Shown piece after piece: positions 15,401-27,400 of a stretch of 64,000 nucleotides of DNA. Origin of the DNA: Lytechinus pictus (Eukaryota > Echinodermata > Echinoidea > Temnopleuroida > Toxopneustidae); contig NC_087256.1 of assembly GCF_037042905.1 (NCBI RefSeq), positions 27,348,501 through 27,412,500 of the forward strand. Direction: 5' to 3'. The notes under the pieces were generated by a model. The model was not told where the DNA came from. It was given only the letters and a program-made list of their open reading frames with translations, and ran no database searches. Position 1 is the stretch's first letter. Each line of letters begins with the position of its first letter. The translations under genes and the position numbers were made by a program.

Positions 15401-18400
15401 GTTGCTTCACTCCAGGGTTGCGATGCATAATCCATACCTGTGCATTGTATTTCAGCACTGGTTGATCAAAGCAAATACACTTCCCACCCTTTCACACGGT
15501 AAAAAATCATAATTTGAATGATGATTCCACTGAAAAATAAGGCTACAGTATGACAAATTTTTAGCACGTGTGAAACCAAACTAGAATCACGAACGCTAAT
15601 CGCAATCACGAATTCAAATTCTACCCGGAGATGAATTCCAGTAATAAGTCTCACTCAAATTACGGTACAAATTTTCCGTGTGAAAGGTCCGATGATTCTA
15701 AAGACGAATTGCAATCATCATTACAATGATGATTCAAGATTCACGTGTGAAAAGGCCCTTCATGTGGAAATAGATCAAGGACATTGCCAGACAGGTGCCC
15801 TTTAGCGCTTATTATAGAATATTTAACCTAGATATGTAACCCACATGTGGTACATGTACATATACATGTATGTGAATGTACAGGAATTGCCTTTATATAC
15901 AAATAATGAATGTGTAATGGAGTGCAATGGACAGAATACGTCATGAGGTGAAATATGAAATGATCCATTCAACGAGGCGTAGCTGAGTAAAATGGATCCT
16001 TCATTTCATCTTTCACTGAATAAAGCTTTCTGTCCATTGCACAAATGAAAAGAACATTCCTTATTTCATTTATATGACACCTAAACTAGATGCTTGTCAT
16101 TTGACATTTTTTATGAATTTGGATGCAGATGTGTGTGCAGTGCGAGCGCGGTCTGTTTATTGCCCCATGCATGTACATGTACAACACGCGCACTGCAAAT
16201 GCAAGCTGCTGAATGATCAATATCAAACAACCAATCAAATGACAAGGATCGATCTAGATGTCAATTGTTATACTAACATACATACATGGGCATCAATCCA
16301 AACTTGAGCATGGGGGGGACACAATAGCAACATGCAAGCATGTCACTTTTATAGGTACATACTTTCCAGATCCATTACACTTTCGTCATACTCCACCGCT
16401 ACATGTACCGTATGTCACAGGGGCGGATCCAGCCTTCGCCAATAGGGGGGGGGGGCCGGAATTTTTTTTCACCCACATTTTCCCCGATCGGCCGCTCGAA
16501 GTTAATTTTTGTTTGTTTCTTTGAAGGGGTAATATATTTATACATATGATATATAATATCATAAGCCTTATTTAAAAAGTGCTAGCTTTTTGTTTATTTT
16601 ATGTATTTTGGTTTAAAATTCAAACATTTTGGGCAATGTTTATGATCCTAAACGAGATGTGTATCTAACTAAATAATTGCTGCGAGCGCGAAGCGCGAGC
16701 AGAAATTTTTGATATACGTTTTCATCTGATAAAAAAGGATCTGTTACCGGCAGCTTGTTAGCCATGAAGACGTTACATATTTCAACTATCAAATAATGCG
16801 AAGCGCGAGCTGAAAATTTTGACATTTTTACCTGAAGAAGGAAAAAGGTTAAGTATATAACTAAATAATCAATGCGAGCGCGAAGCGCGAGCTGAAAAAT
16901 TTGAGATTCAAACCTAAAAATTGGACACTCTATTCATATTTTGTAAATAATGAAAATGATGAGTAATTGGAAATCGGCTTCCTACATTAATAATGCGAAC
17001 GCAAAGCGCGAGCACAAATTGTTTTATTTATTTTTTGATATACGCTTTGATCTGATCTGTTAACGGCTGCGTGTTAGCCATGATGACGTTACATATTGTA
17101 ACTACCAAATAATGCGAGCGCGAAGCGCGAGCTAGAAATTTTGACATTTCTACCTCAAGAATGGAAATTCTAAGCACTTTTTGTAATCGTGAAAATGATA
17201 AGTATATAACTAAACAATTGATGCGAGCGCGAAGCGCTAGCGGAAAAATTCTGGACACTCTATTCATGATTTGTAAATCATGAAAATGAGTAATTGGAAA
17301 TTTTCCTACATTAATAATGCGAGCGCAAAGCGCGAGCAGACAATTTTTTATATTGTGATCTGAAACTGGATAAGGATTTAAATAGAGAACAAACTGCGTA
17401 TCTAAATAAACGCGTGTTTCAGATTTCGACCTAGAACATGTAGAATTAGGGTAATTTAATTACATTTCTTATCATGAAAATCAATAAAGCGAGCGCAAAG
17501 CGCGAGCTAAAAATATATGATATTCCGCTCTGAAAAGGGTCAATTTAAGCTCTGTTTTTCAACCACTTTGTGAGAAAATTGTGAGGTGGATATGGATCAC
17601 AGTTAAAAAGAGCTGATAAGTTTTAGTATTATTACTTTCAGTTTTGACATAGGACCGGGACATTATATGTCATCATATGAAAATGATGACTATCTTCCTA
17701 TTTCTCTTCCTAAGCATGAGAGCGCGAAATCTCTTTATATTATGGCCTGAAAACTGGACATTTAAAGCATTTTTGTAATTATGAATGAGATGCATGGTTT
17801 GATATATTTCAACAATCAATGCGAGCGGAAATCGCGAGCCGAAATTTCTGATAAACTGCATGTGATCAAATGGGGATTTTAAGTAGTTTGTTTTAGAATT
17901 AATATTGAGATAAACATAACTCACCAATCAAAATGCGAGCATGCATCGCTAGCTGATACGTTTTCACAATCTGACCTGAATAGGGATATTTTGATAACTT
18001 TATGGAATACAGGAAAATAATAGGTACCTGACAAATCAAATTTTGCGAGCGCGCAGCGCAAGCAGAAAATGTTAATATTCAGACCATAAAACAAACATTT
18101 TTATAGAACACTTTTTAAAAATCAAATTTGCAAATCAAACAAAATAATGAAAAATAAATTTTCGAGCTGAAATATGTTTTGTGTATTGACTTCAAGATTT
18201 GATATTTAAGCTCCATATTGAGCAAGATATGTAAATCACCTAAAAGGCGATGCGAGCGCGAAGCGTGAGCAAAAATTTTATATCCCGGCATGAAAGATTT
18301 TTTATCATTAGGCCTACTTTCCAAGTCTTCCCCTTTTCTTATTCACTCGTCTTCCTCCTTTTATGTTTCCCTTTCTTTTTTTCTCCTCTCTTTTCCCTTC

Positions 18401-21400
18401 TTCTTCTCTTTTTTACTTTCTTTCCCTTTCTTTTCTTTTTTTTGCTCCGCCAATAGGGGGGCCCTGGCCCCTTGGGCCCCCCTGGATCCGCCTATGCTGT
18501 CATGCCGTGCATACCCACATGAAAAAAAAACCCACCAGGCACGTGCGGGTCTCCATGTGGGTGCTCGCGTGTACCCCGGCGTCGTACGTACAGGAACGGC
18601 TCATAGACGGCTAGCTGCGCTGCTTTTGAATGCGAATTTACCCACCGTTAATTGCATCGAAAAGTTACATGACAGTTGTTTTTTTCTTTATATTTTTTAA
18701 GGGGAATCAACTCTTATTTCCTTGAGAAGGTATGCACATATTCCCCCCCCCCCCAGATGGTCACACTTCTTTTGTGACAAAAACATGGGGGGGACATTTG
18801 ATATTGTGTCCCCCCCCCTGAAAAAATCATGGGGGGGACACGTCCCCCCCGTCCCCCACCGATTGACGCCCATGCATACATAATACAGACCTGCCAACCT
18901 CTGGGAATGAAAAAGTGTATTCTGTAATAAACAAGTGTATTTTTCACCTAAAAAGTGCATTTCATAATAAAATGCATGGCGCACTCGCTCATCGCGGCGC
19001 TCAAGCTGCATGCAAGCTAAACTGCGCACTGCTCTTGCAGATGAACAAAAAAACATTTAAACATGTGTATATCTCACCCTGGTTTTAACAAAATTACTGA
19101 AAAAAAAAAACAAGTTACCTGAAATTATATTGATCTAACAACCATATTTGTGTAGGTTTTATGAAATAAAGACATATAGAGATGATTTTTCTCAATAAAT
19201 TACGATTTTGTAAAAAAAACAATTTTTTTTTTTTTTTTTACAAAATCGTATTTTTAAAAGAAAAAACGTACTGCCGTATTTTGGTTGTAAAAACGTACTA
19301 AATACGCCAAAAACGTACTGGTTGGCAGGTCTGATAATACTGTTGAGGAGACATCCTGAAACTACATGACATTGACAAAGAAATATACAACATACATGTA
19401 GCATTCTTTTCATTTCACTTAACCTATCAACGTCTGAATTTTGTAATACCTACATGTATAGGCTCTGTACAGGGACCGACCACCCAGTTCCAGCAGGCAA
19501 TGTGTTGACAATATAAATACAGATCTATAATTATTGACCTAAATTTTTCCTTCCTCAATCTGTCATCTGTTGGCAGGCAAATATTTAACTTCAAAAAGAG
19601 TATTTTGACAGTTCAACCATGAAGGTTATTCTTTGAAGAAATAAAAAATAAGACAAGATTTGAAGGAAAAACAAGTGGAATGCCTCTGGCCGTCTCACCT
19701 GCATCACGCGATTCAATATAGCAGCAGTGCTGATTTTGAAAACTACTATAACTCGCACAAGATGTTCAGTGATACTTGGTTACTCTTATTTCCACGTTTT
19801 ATGAACTAGACCAATACACTTATAGAGATATGATGGCAATTCAACAAATACCCCCAACGTGGCCAAAGTTCTTTGACCTTACATGACCTTTGACCTTGAT
19901 CATGTGACCTGAAACTCGCACAGGATGTTCAGTGATACTTGATTACTATTATGTCCAAGTTTTATGAACTAGACCAACACACTTTCAAATTTATGGCTGT
20001 AATTCAACAAATACCCCAATTTGGCCAAAGTTCATTGACCCTAAATGACCTTTGACCTTGATCATGTGACCTGAAACTTGCACAGGATGTTCAGTAATAC
20101 TTAATTACTATTATGTCCAGGTTTCATGAATCAGATCCATAAACTTTAAAAGTTATGATGGTAATTCAACAGATACCCCCATTCGGCCAAAGTTCATTGA
20201 CCCTAAATGACCTTTGACCTTGGTCATGTGACGTGAACTCATGCAGGATGTTCAGTGATACTTGATTAACCTCATGTATAAGTTTCATGAGCTAGGTCCA
20301 TATATTTTCTAAGTTATGATGACATTTCAAAAACTTAACCTTAGGTTAAGATTTTGATGTTGATTCCCCCAACATGGTCTAAGTTCATTGACCCTAAATG
20401 ACCTTTGACCTTGGTCATGTGACGTGAACTCATGCAGGATGTTCAGTGATACTTGATTAACCTTATGTATAAGTTTCATGAGCTAGGTCCATATACTTTC
20501 TAAGTTATGCTGTCATTTCAAAAACTTAACCTCAGGTTAAGATTTGGTGTTGACGCCGCCGCCGCCGTCGGAAAAGCGGCGCCTATAGTCTCACTCTGCT
20601 ATGCAGGTGAGACAAAAACCCTGGGATCCGTCCTGGTGGGTGTTTCATAAAGCTGTCTGTAAGTTAAGAGCGACTTTAAGAACGACTGATGATCGTTTCT
20701 TATGGTAAATAATTTCACCATTAAATGTTCAATGGTGATTATTTAGCGCGTAAGAAAGTTTCACCAGTCTTCTTAAAGTCACTCTTAACTTACGAACAGC
20801 TTTATGAAGTGGCCCCCTGATATTCGATTCATTGCATATATAACTGTACAATGGGTTAATATAATGAGGGACATGGAACCAACATCTTTTTAATGCAAAG
20901 TTTCAAGTCAATGGTTCAAGTCAATTGATCGCATGAATGATTTCTAAAACATCTGTGATACTCCTTTTTCCCCTATTAGGCATTTTAGCAATTACTTCGC
21001 AGACACTTTCTGTAAACCAGAGACACTTTGGTCAAGAGCCCTTCATAACAAAGCAGTCTTTGTCGAAAATCAGTGAATCAAAAGTTCAGCAGCGTCATCC
21101 TGGACTATGGACAAATGACATATTTGGAATTTTTTGTTCGGTCCGAATCTTTAGACCAGGGAAGTGGGAGGTTCCACTTCCCTGTTTAGAAGATGTGCTG
21201 TCCCGGTTCACCGACCTTCGACAATGACCTCTAATCTGTGCATTGTGATTTATGGCAGAACTTGAACACTTTTATACGTTCATTTTCTGGTTGGGTTCAC
21301 TTACCTTTGGGCACCACTGTACATGTAAAAAAGTCTTGGAAATATATATAAAAAGAGGAAAAGTGCTGCTTGCGAGAGAACAGGTGGGTGTAGCTCTTTG

Positions 21401-24400
21401 TAAAATTGTGCACAACTTTTTTGCACGACTGTAACATGTTCTTAGGAGCAAAGTCAGCTACATGGGTATATCATATAGCACAAGAAAGGATCACCAGTCG
21501 TTCGTAAAGTCATTCATAACTTACAAACAGCTTTATGAAATACCCAAACGGCCTCCTGGGGGGTATGTACACAACTTTATTGCAAATTTAGGAATTGACA
21601 ATTCAAGGTTTAAATGCATTTCAAAAGATATTGAGGGTGTATTACATTTACCTGCCTTTCATTATTATTATTATTATTTATTTGGCCATGAAAAACATAC
21701 AAAAATTGTACATCACTATTAATTTTGTTTCTTCAGAATTAAAAAAATCTGCAGATCTGCTGGAACAACAAAATCATGCCTGTCATAATAATTCATTTCA
21801 TGTAACAGAATTGTATTATCGCATGTGTTTTCAAACAAGCAGCCAAGTGTCTATGCTCTTCAGCTCAAACTTGATGTTCAAGTAAGAAAACCCGACTTGG
21901 GCTGATGAAAAATTGGCTTTTCTAGACTATGGAGATGAATCCTGGTGTTTCACTGAGCAATTAATCAGTGCTTTTCACTGACGAATTTGCTCTCGGCCAA
22001 TCAGATGCAAGGATTTCAGTAGCTTATAACCATTTGCCAGTGAAAAATCACATGAAATACTCCCCTGAAATGGGGTAATCGAGCTAAAATTTCACGAGCA
22101 AGCAAACTCTTGGCGAATGGAAAACTACCTGTTAAAAGATACACATTAGAAATATGGTGCTTCATATGATAGAACCCCCTCCCCCCAAAAAAACACTAAA
22201 GAATCAACTCCCACAGCTTACCTTAAATATTGGTATCTCATACTTGTCCTAGTCAACAGATTCCAAGATCCCAATTCTAAAGAAATCATCAAAGGAAGAG
22301 AATTATTCCAATGGCATTGTTACCAAAATCGACTACATATATGATTAACAATTTACAATTATGAATAACAATTATGATGCAAATAAACGGAGGGTATCAT
22401 ATCACACACATGGTGACACGACACGTGCTCCTGCGACAATTGCTCTGGGCTTAATTTCTTCTATTAAGATGTAGGGTTAGGAGTAGGGTTGCAATAGAGT
22501 TTTTGTGTTAGGTTGAGAGTTAGGTTTAGGGTAGGGTATGGTGTTCAACCCATGGCTGAAGTTGGTCATTTGATTAATGTGTGCGGAATTTAGAGCAGAG
22601 CAATAGTCGCCGGAGTAAAGGTCACGGAACCTACTGTACACACATATCTACCTCGTTAAGTGCTCAAGGTGCTCCTACATTCCAAGCTAAAGCCTGGGTC
22701 ACACCTGAACCAAATCAGCTGCGAATACACATATTCGGGTGGTTTCGGGAGCATTCTGTTCTCCCTCCGCGAATGCGAGAAAATTCAGGAAGGATTCGGG
22801 AACATTCGAATCCACCGAAACCATCTGAATTAGGCCGGATTCGGCAAGAAATAGTTTGAATCTATTCGGGGGAATTCAGTTTTGGTGTAACCCTGGCTTA
22901 AGCCAGGTTCCTGATTTCGGTGCTGTCAGCTCTTTGACTAATTCTTTTTTGCTGGTACCATCACAGGTTATAAAATGGACCCATTCATGTTCTTACTCAA
23001 CTCCTGTATGCTTGTGGATATACTGTACATCAGCTCATCAAAACCCTGAGCACTGTCAATGTCATTCGATAAAGGCATGATCCTAGTTCAGTTTCCAATG
23101 AGCCATATTTAGGGATCACAAGCTGTTCTGTGTTTCTCTGAAATTCACTATCAGTATCATATGCCAAACAAATGTTTCAAAGCCTTGTCAGATTCAACGA
23201 CATTTGCTCCGGCGACAATTGCTCCGCTGTACATTCCATACACTAATGGAATAACCAACTTCAACTCCGGATTTAACACTATACTTTATCTTATTAAACC
23301 TAACATAAAACCCTATTGCAACCCTAACCCTTACCCTATATCTTAGACGAAATATAGCCCGGACAAATTGACACAGGAGCAAATGTCTTGTCACTGAAAA
23401 ACTCATTGTGCATTATTTCATTGCAATAGTACATCGCACTCGAAGTCTGACAAATATGAAGTACTCATTATTTTCCAACCAAAAGTTCTAGTACATGTAA
23501 GTGCGTCACCATGGAACTCACCCTCTGCAGAAAATCTCTTTGTAACTTCATCATCACAAATTGCCTACAAATAAAACAGGTAAAAGATGTGGAAACAGAA
23601 AAAATTAGTATCAAAGTCATGATTAATAGAAAAATCTTGCACAGAAAACAATAATAAAGACTGAAAAAAAAGAACCTCATCCAATTTTGCATTTTGTGTG
23701 TATATTCTTAGACAGGCTTTGCAACAAATTTTCTAACTATAGACAAGAGTGAATAGCAGGAAAAATGGGTACGGTAACTAAATGAACAAATCTACATTTA
23801 TGTCATTCTCACTACTTCATGTTATTGATGATTATTTGTTTAATATTCCTTAGAATATAAATATCCAAGCAAATTAATTTTCACATATTAAGCAAGAAAA
23901 CAGGAAACTAATGTACATGAGATAATTTGTTTGCAATTCGCTTTCACATATGCTTTTCCACTTATAATAAACAACGACTGACTTGCTAACTAATTAGCAC
24001 CCCTGGGTACATTTATAAAAATAGATTTAATCATCTTTCAAGCTACATGTAAATATCTGCAGTCTACAAGCATATTTCAAATAATTAGATTACTATTTAA
24101 ATCTGACCACAAGTTTGTATAAACCACTCTTATAACTTTTTTTCAATTTATTGGTAAAATGTACACCCTATTCCAGTGATTTTACACTCTAAATTTGAAA
24201 TTTACACATTCCATTAAAAACCCATTGCACAATCGGAGAAAAATAACCTCAAACTTTCTCAACCCCGTTTTTTTCTGATATTTTACCCTTTTATTTTTGA
24301 CATTCTAAAGGTGTTTGATCTCATATGCCTTGAATCTCAATTATGTATGTTTATATTAAGTATACCGGTTCCCATATCAACACAGAGCTTGCAAATTATA

Positions 24401-27400
24401 GTTTTCCTTTTAATATTACCTCAAAAATTTGCAGTCTAATATGTTAAAACATAAAAATCTAAAATTATACCTCAACACCTTTCTGGCAAAAATAGCAGAT
24501 ATCCCCTTTCTTTTTAGTTGTGGCTTATGTACATGTATTATAATTATTGAAATCAGACAATATGAATATATAGGGTTGTGTATTTAAAAAAAAGTGGTGC
24601 CCCTCTGGTAGTCTCGCCTGCATTCAATATAGCAGCAGTGCTGACTTTGAAAACGACAATAGAATAATTTTTCAAAAAACACCAATCATATGATAATAAA
24701 ATACTATGTTCATTGACCCTAAATGACATTTGACCTTTATCATGTGACCTAAAACTTGTTGCAAGATGATCAGTGATACTTGATTTCCCCTACATAACTT
24801 CCACATTTCATAAACAGTATCCATGAACTTTCATAGCAATAAAAAATATACCTCCAATTTGGCCAAAGTTCATTGACCTTAAATGACCTTTGACCTTGGT
24901 CATGTGACCTAAAACTCATGCAGGATGTTCACTGAAACTTGATTACTCTTTATACATGTATGTCCAACTTTCATGAACTGTATCAAAGCAATATTTAAAC
25001 ATGTCAAATTTTACCTCAACACCTTTCTTGCAGAAATAGCAGACATCTACAAGCTCAAATTCTCTTCTGAACGTATCAAACGATCTGTTATAACGCATTC
25101 CCTTAGCCTCAGCTTTGATACCATCTGCCAGGTGCCTGGGAGAATCCTTGTGAATTAAATTGGTCCCTGGGAATAGGTCAAAGATCACAGAAAATAACAA
25201 ACTAAAATCTTGCTCAAATAATCTCCTGAATACATTGTACATGTGCGAAAGAACCTGTTATAATGCATTCCTTTGGCCTCAGCTTTGATACCATCAGCTA
25301 AGTACCTGAAAGAATACTTGTGAATTAAATTGGTCCCTGGGAAAAGGTCAAAGGTTACGGAAAATAAGAAATAAACATTGTTAAAGGAGAACTATATTGA
25401 TTATGAATGTGGTCTTATTATATGTCAATGGAAAGGTAATGATGTGGGGATTATCAGTGGGTCATTCAAAAATAACGAAAATAATACATAAGGTGAAAAT
25501 CGCCGATTAAAAACGCTCAAAATGCCTCTCCGAAATATGCCTCGCATCGGTCTCTGAATTGACTTGAATTTGATGACGTCACTTTCTGTACGAGATGCGT
25601 GATTGGCTCTCCCACGTGAAGCTCCACTTGCATGCAAAACCTGTTGCGAGGGTATGTTTTCTCCACACTGTCACTGAATACTTCGATCAAGAAATGAAAG
25701 AAAACCCAGAATTTTATCTAGATTTGGATTTTCAAATTGATGATTTTGAAGATGAAGAGAATGATGATGAAATGAACAACAAAGTGACGTAGTTGGAGAT
25801 AAATTGGGGGAATTACGCCGATGATGATGAGTCGGACAATTCAACTTGCAACACGATCACATGCCGATTCGCTACCTAACTCATGCAGCTGCTAAGTGCT
25901 AGCTACACCGCGCGGGCCAAATTGAATTCATGAAAATGAATTACCACACTGTCCAGACAGAGTCTCTTACCTCTGTGACTATGAAGAAGGAAAATAATGA
26001 TAAAACTGTACTTACAAACAAGTGAATGTAATCCGAACCTGAAGGCAACTCAACAAATAGCAGCAGACGATATGTACCAACGATAAACTTCATGTGGCTG
26101 GGATAGATTGTCACTCGTTCTGTTAGATATAATTTTTATCTCATTAATTTGAGATAATCAAAACACACCTTGTGCAGAGAAATGTCCTCCAGAACAGCTG
26201 GATCCTCAGTCGAGGTCCTCCTGCCAGCCATTTCGGCCCATTATCCTCGATATGGCTATGTGGCAGGAGGCGGGCCAGCAGCATCAAGACAAGATGCCAC
26301 CTCCAGCTGCTTGTTTGGTAAGTTGGCTTTATATTTATTCCAAATCCAGGCTGAGGACCTTGTGGCGATCTCCATTAAGTCCAAAGCCAGCTTCCTTCTG
26401 TTGGTTGTCCCCATTCTTGAGAGGAAGAAATGGAGAGACTTTGTCGCATAACCTCTGCAGCCAATCTCTACTGGGTAGTAGTCTACCTTCCATCCCCTCT
26501 CCTTACATTCTAGGATAAGTCCGGCATATTTCGACGTCTTGTACTCATGGGCCGTCTCAATGTTCTCCTCCCATGGCACAGTCAGTTCACATAGGATGAC
26601 AGACTTGGACTGCTTCGACCAGACTACCATATCTGGTCGCATGTTGGTAGTCGCAATCTCACTGGGAAAGGTCATCTGCTCATCCAAGTCTGAGACCAAT
26701 TGCCAATCTCTTGCTAGACAAAGGAGCCTACTTGTGTGTTGTCTAGCTTTTCTGTTGGCTCCAGTACTTGTTCCAGCCTTCACAAATGAGATCATCGCTG
26801 GAGCTTTTAATGGCTTTGTCTGGTTTGCTTTCTCAATAGTGATCTTTAGGGCATTGCTCAGTTCTTTCAAGATCTCATTGTGCCTCCATGTATACAGGCC
26901 TTCTACCAGAGACACCTGACAATTTGATAGAATGTGTCTGAGTGAACCCTTCTTTCCACATTTATGGCAATTCTCGTTCTCAGTCTTGGCCCACTTCTTC
27001 AGGTTATGAGGAGAAGGAAGAACGTCGTAGGTTGCTCGTAACAAAAATTTGAGTGTGCCTGATTCCATTTTCCATATGTCTTTCCAGGATAGGGACCTTG
27101 GTTCTACACACTCCCATCGACACCAAGCTCCCTGCTGCACAAGGCCAACTGCTTTAGCGACACGTCGTTCCTCCCCTTTGTGACGGATTTCGTCAGAAAC
27201 CATCTTCCGCTTCATTTTTGTGCTTGCCTTAAAGAAGTACTGGGTTGGATTCATGCCTAGCCCTGCTCTATTGGTTTGTGTAGGCCCAACCATATCCTTG
27301 TGCCTCAACCGACAAAATTACGAAACTCGGGGAATTATTTATCAATACAAAAATATAGTAACATCTCGTATTATTTTTTAAATTACGATAAAACCTTTTA

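Larger units (their letters stand above)
16285..18874. mobile_element. hAT-like element with 8-bp duplication, nested
   Basis: Ends CATGGGCATCAATCC and GATTGACGCCCATG, flanked on both sides by CATACATA (16277-16284 and 18875-18882), the 8-bp target duplication of hAT transposons. Subterminal runs CATGGGGGGGAC are also inverted. A second element (16418-18498) occupies most of the interior. No transposase. Confidence 0.88.

Noticed and set aside
16670..18272. CRISPR-like regularly spaced repeats
   Set aside because: Units are degenerate, spacing is irregular, spacers are homologous to each other, and the context is a eukaryotic transposon.
16418..18498. 8-bp target duplication for the inner GGCGGATCCAG element
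   Set aside because: Flanks TATGTCA and CTGTCATG share only TGTCA at shifted positions, so I do not claim a duplication.
18250..19056. Open frames with Phe/Ser/Leu runs and Gly-rich segments
   Set aside because: Translations of the CT-rich tract and G-runs of the hAT-like elements.
26170..26919. Plus-strand open frames opposite the REL-endonuclease ORF
   Set aside because: Shadows of the minus-strand frame, which has recognisable motifs.
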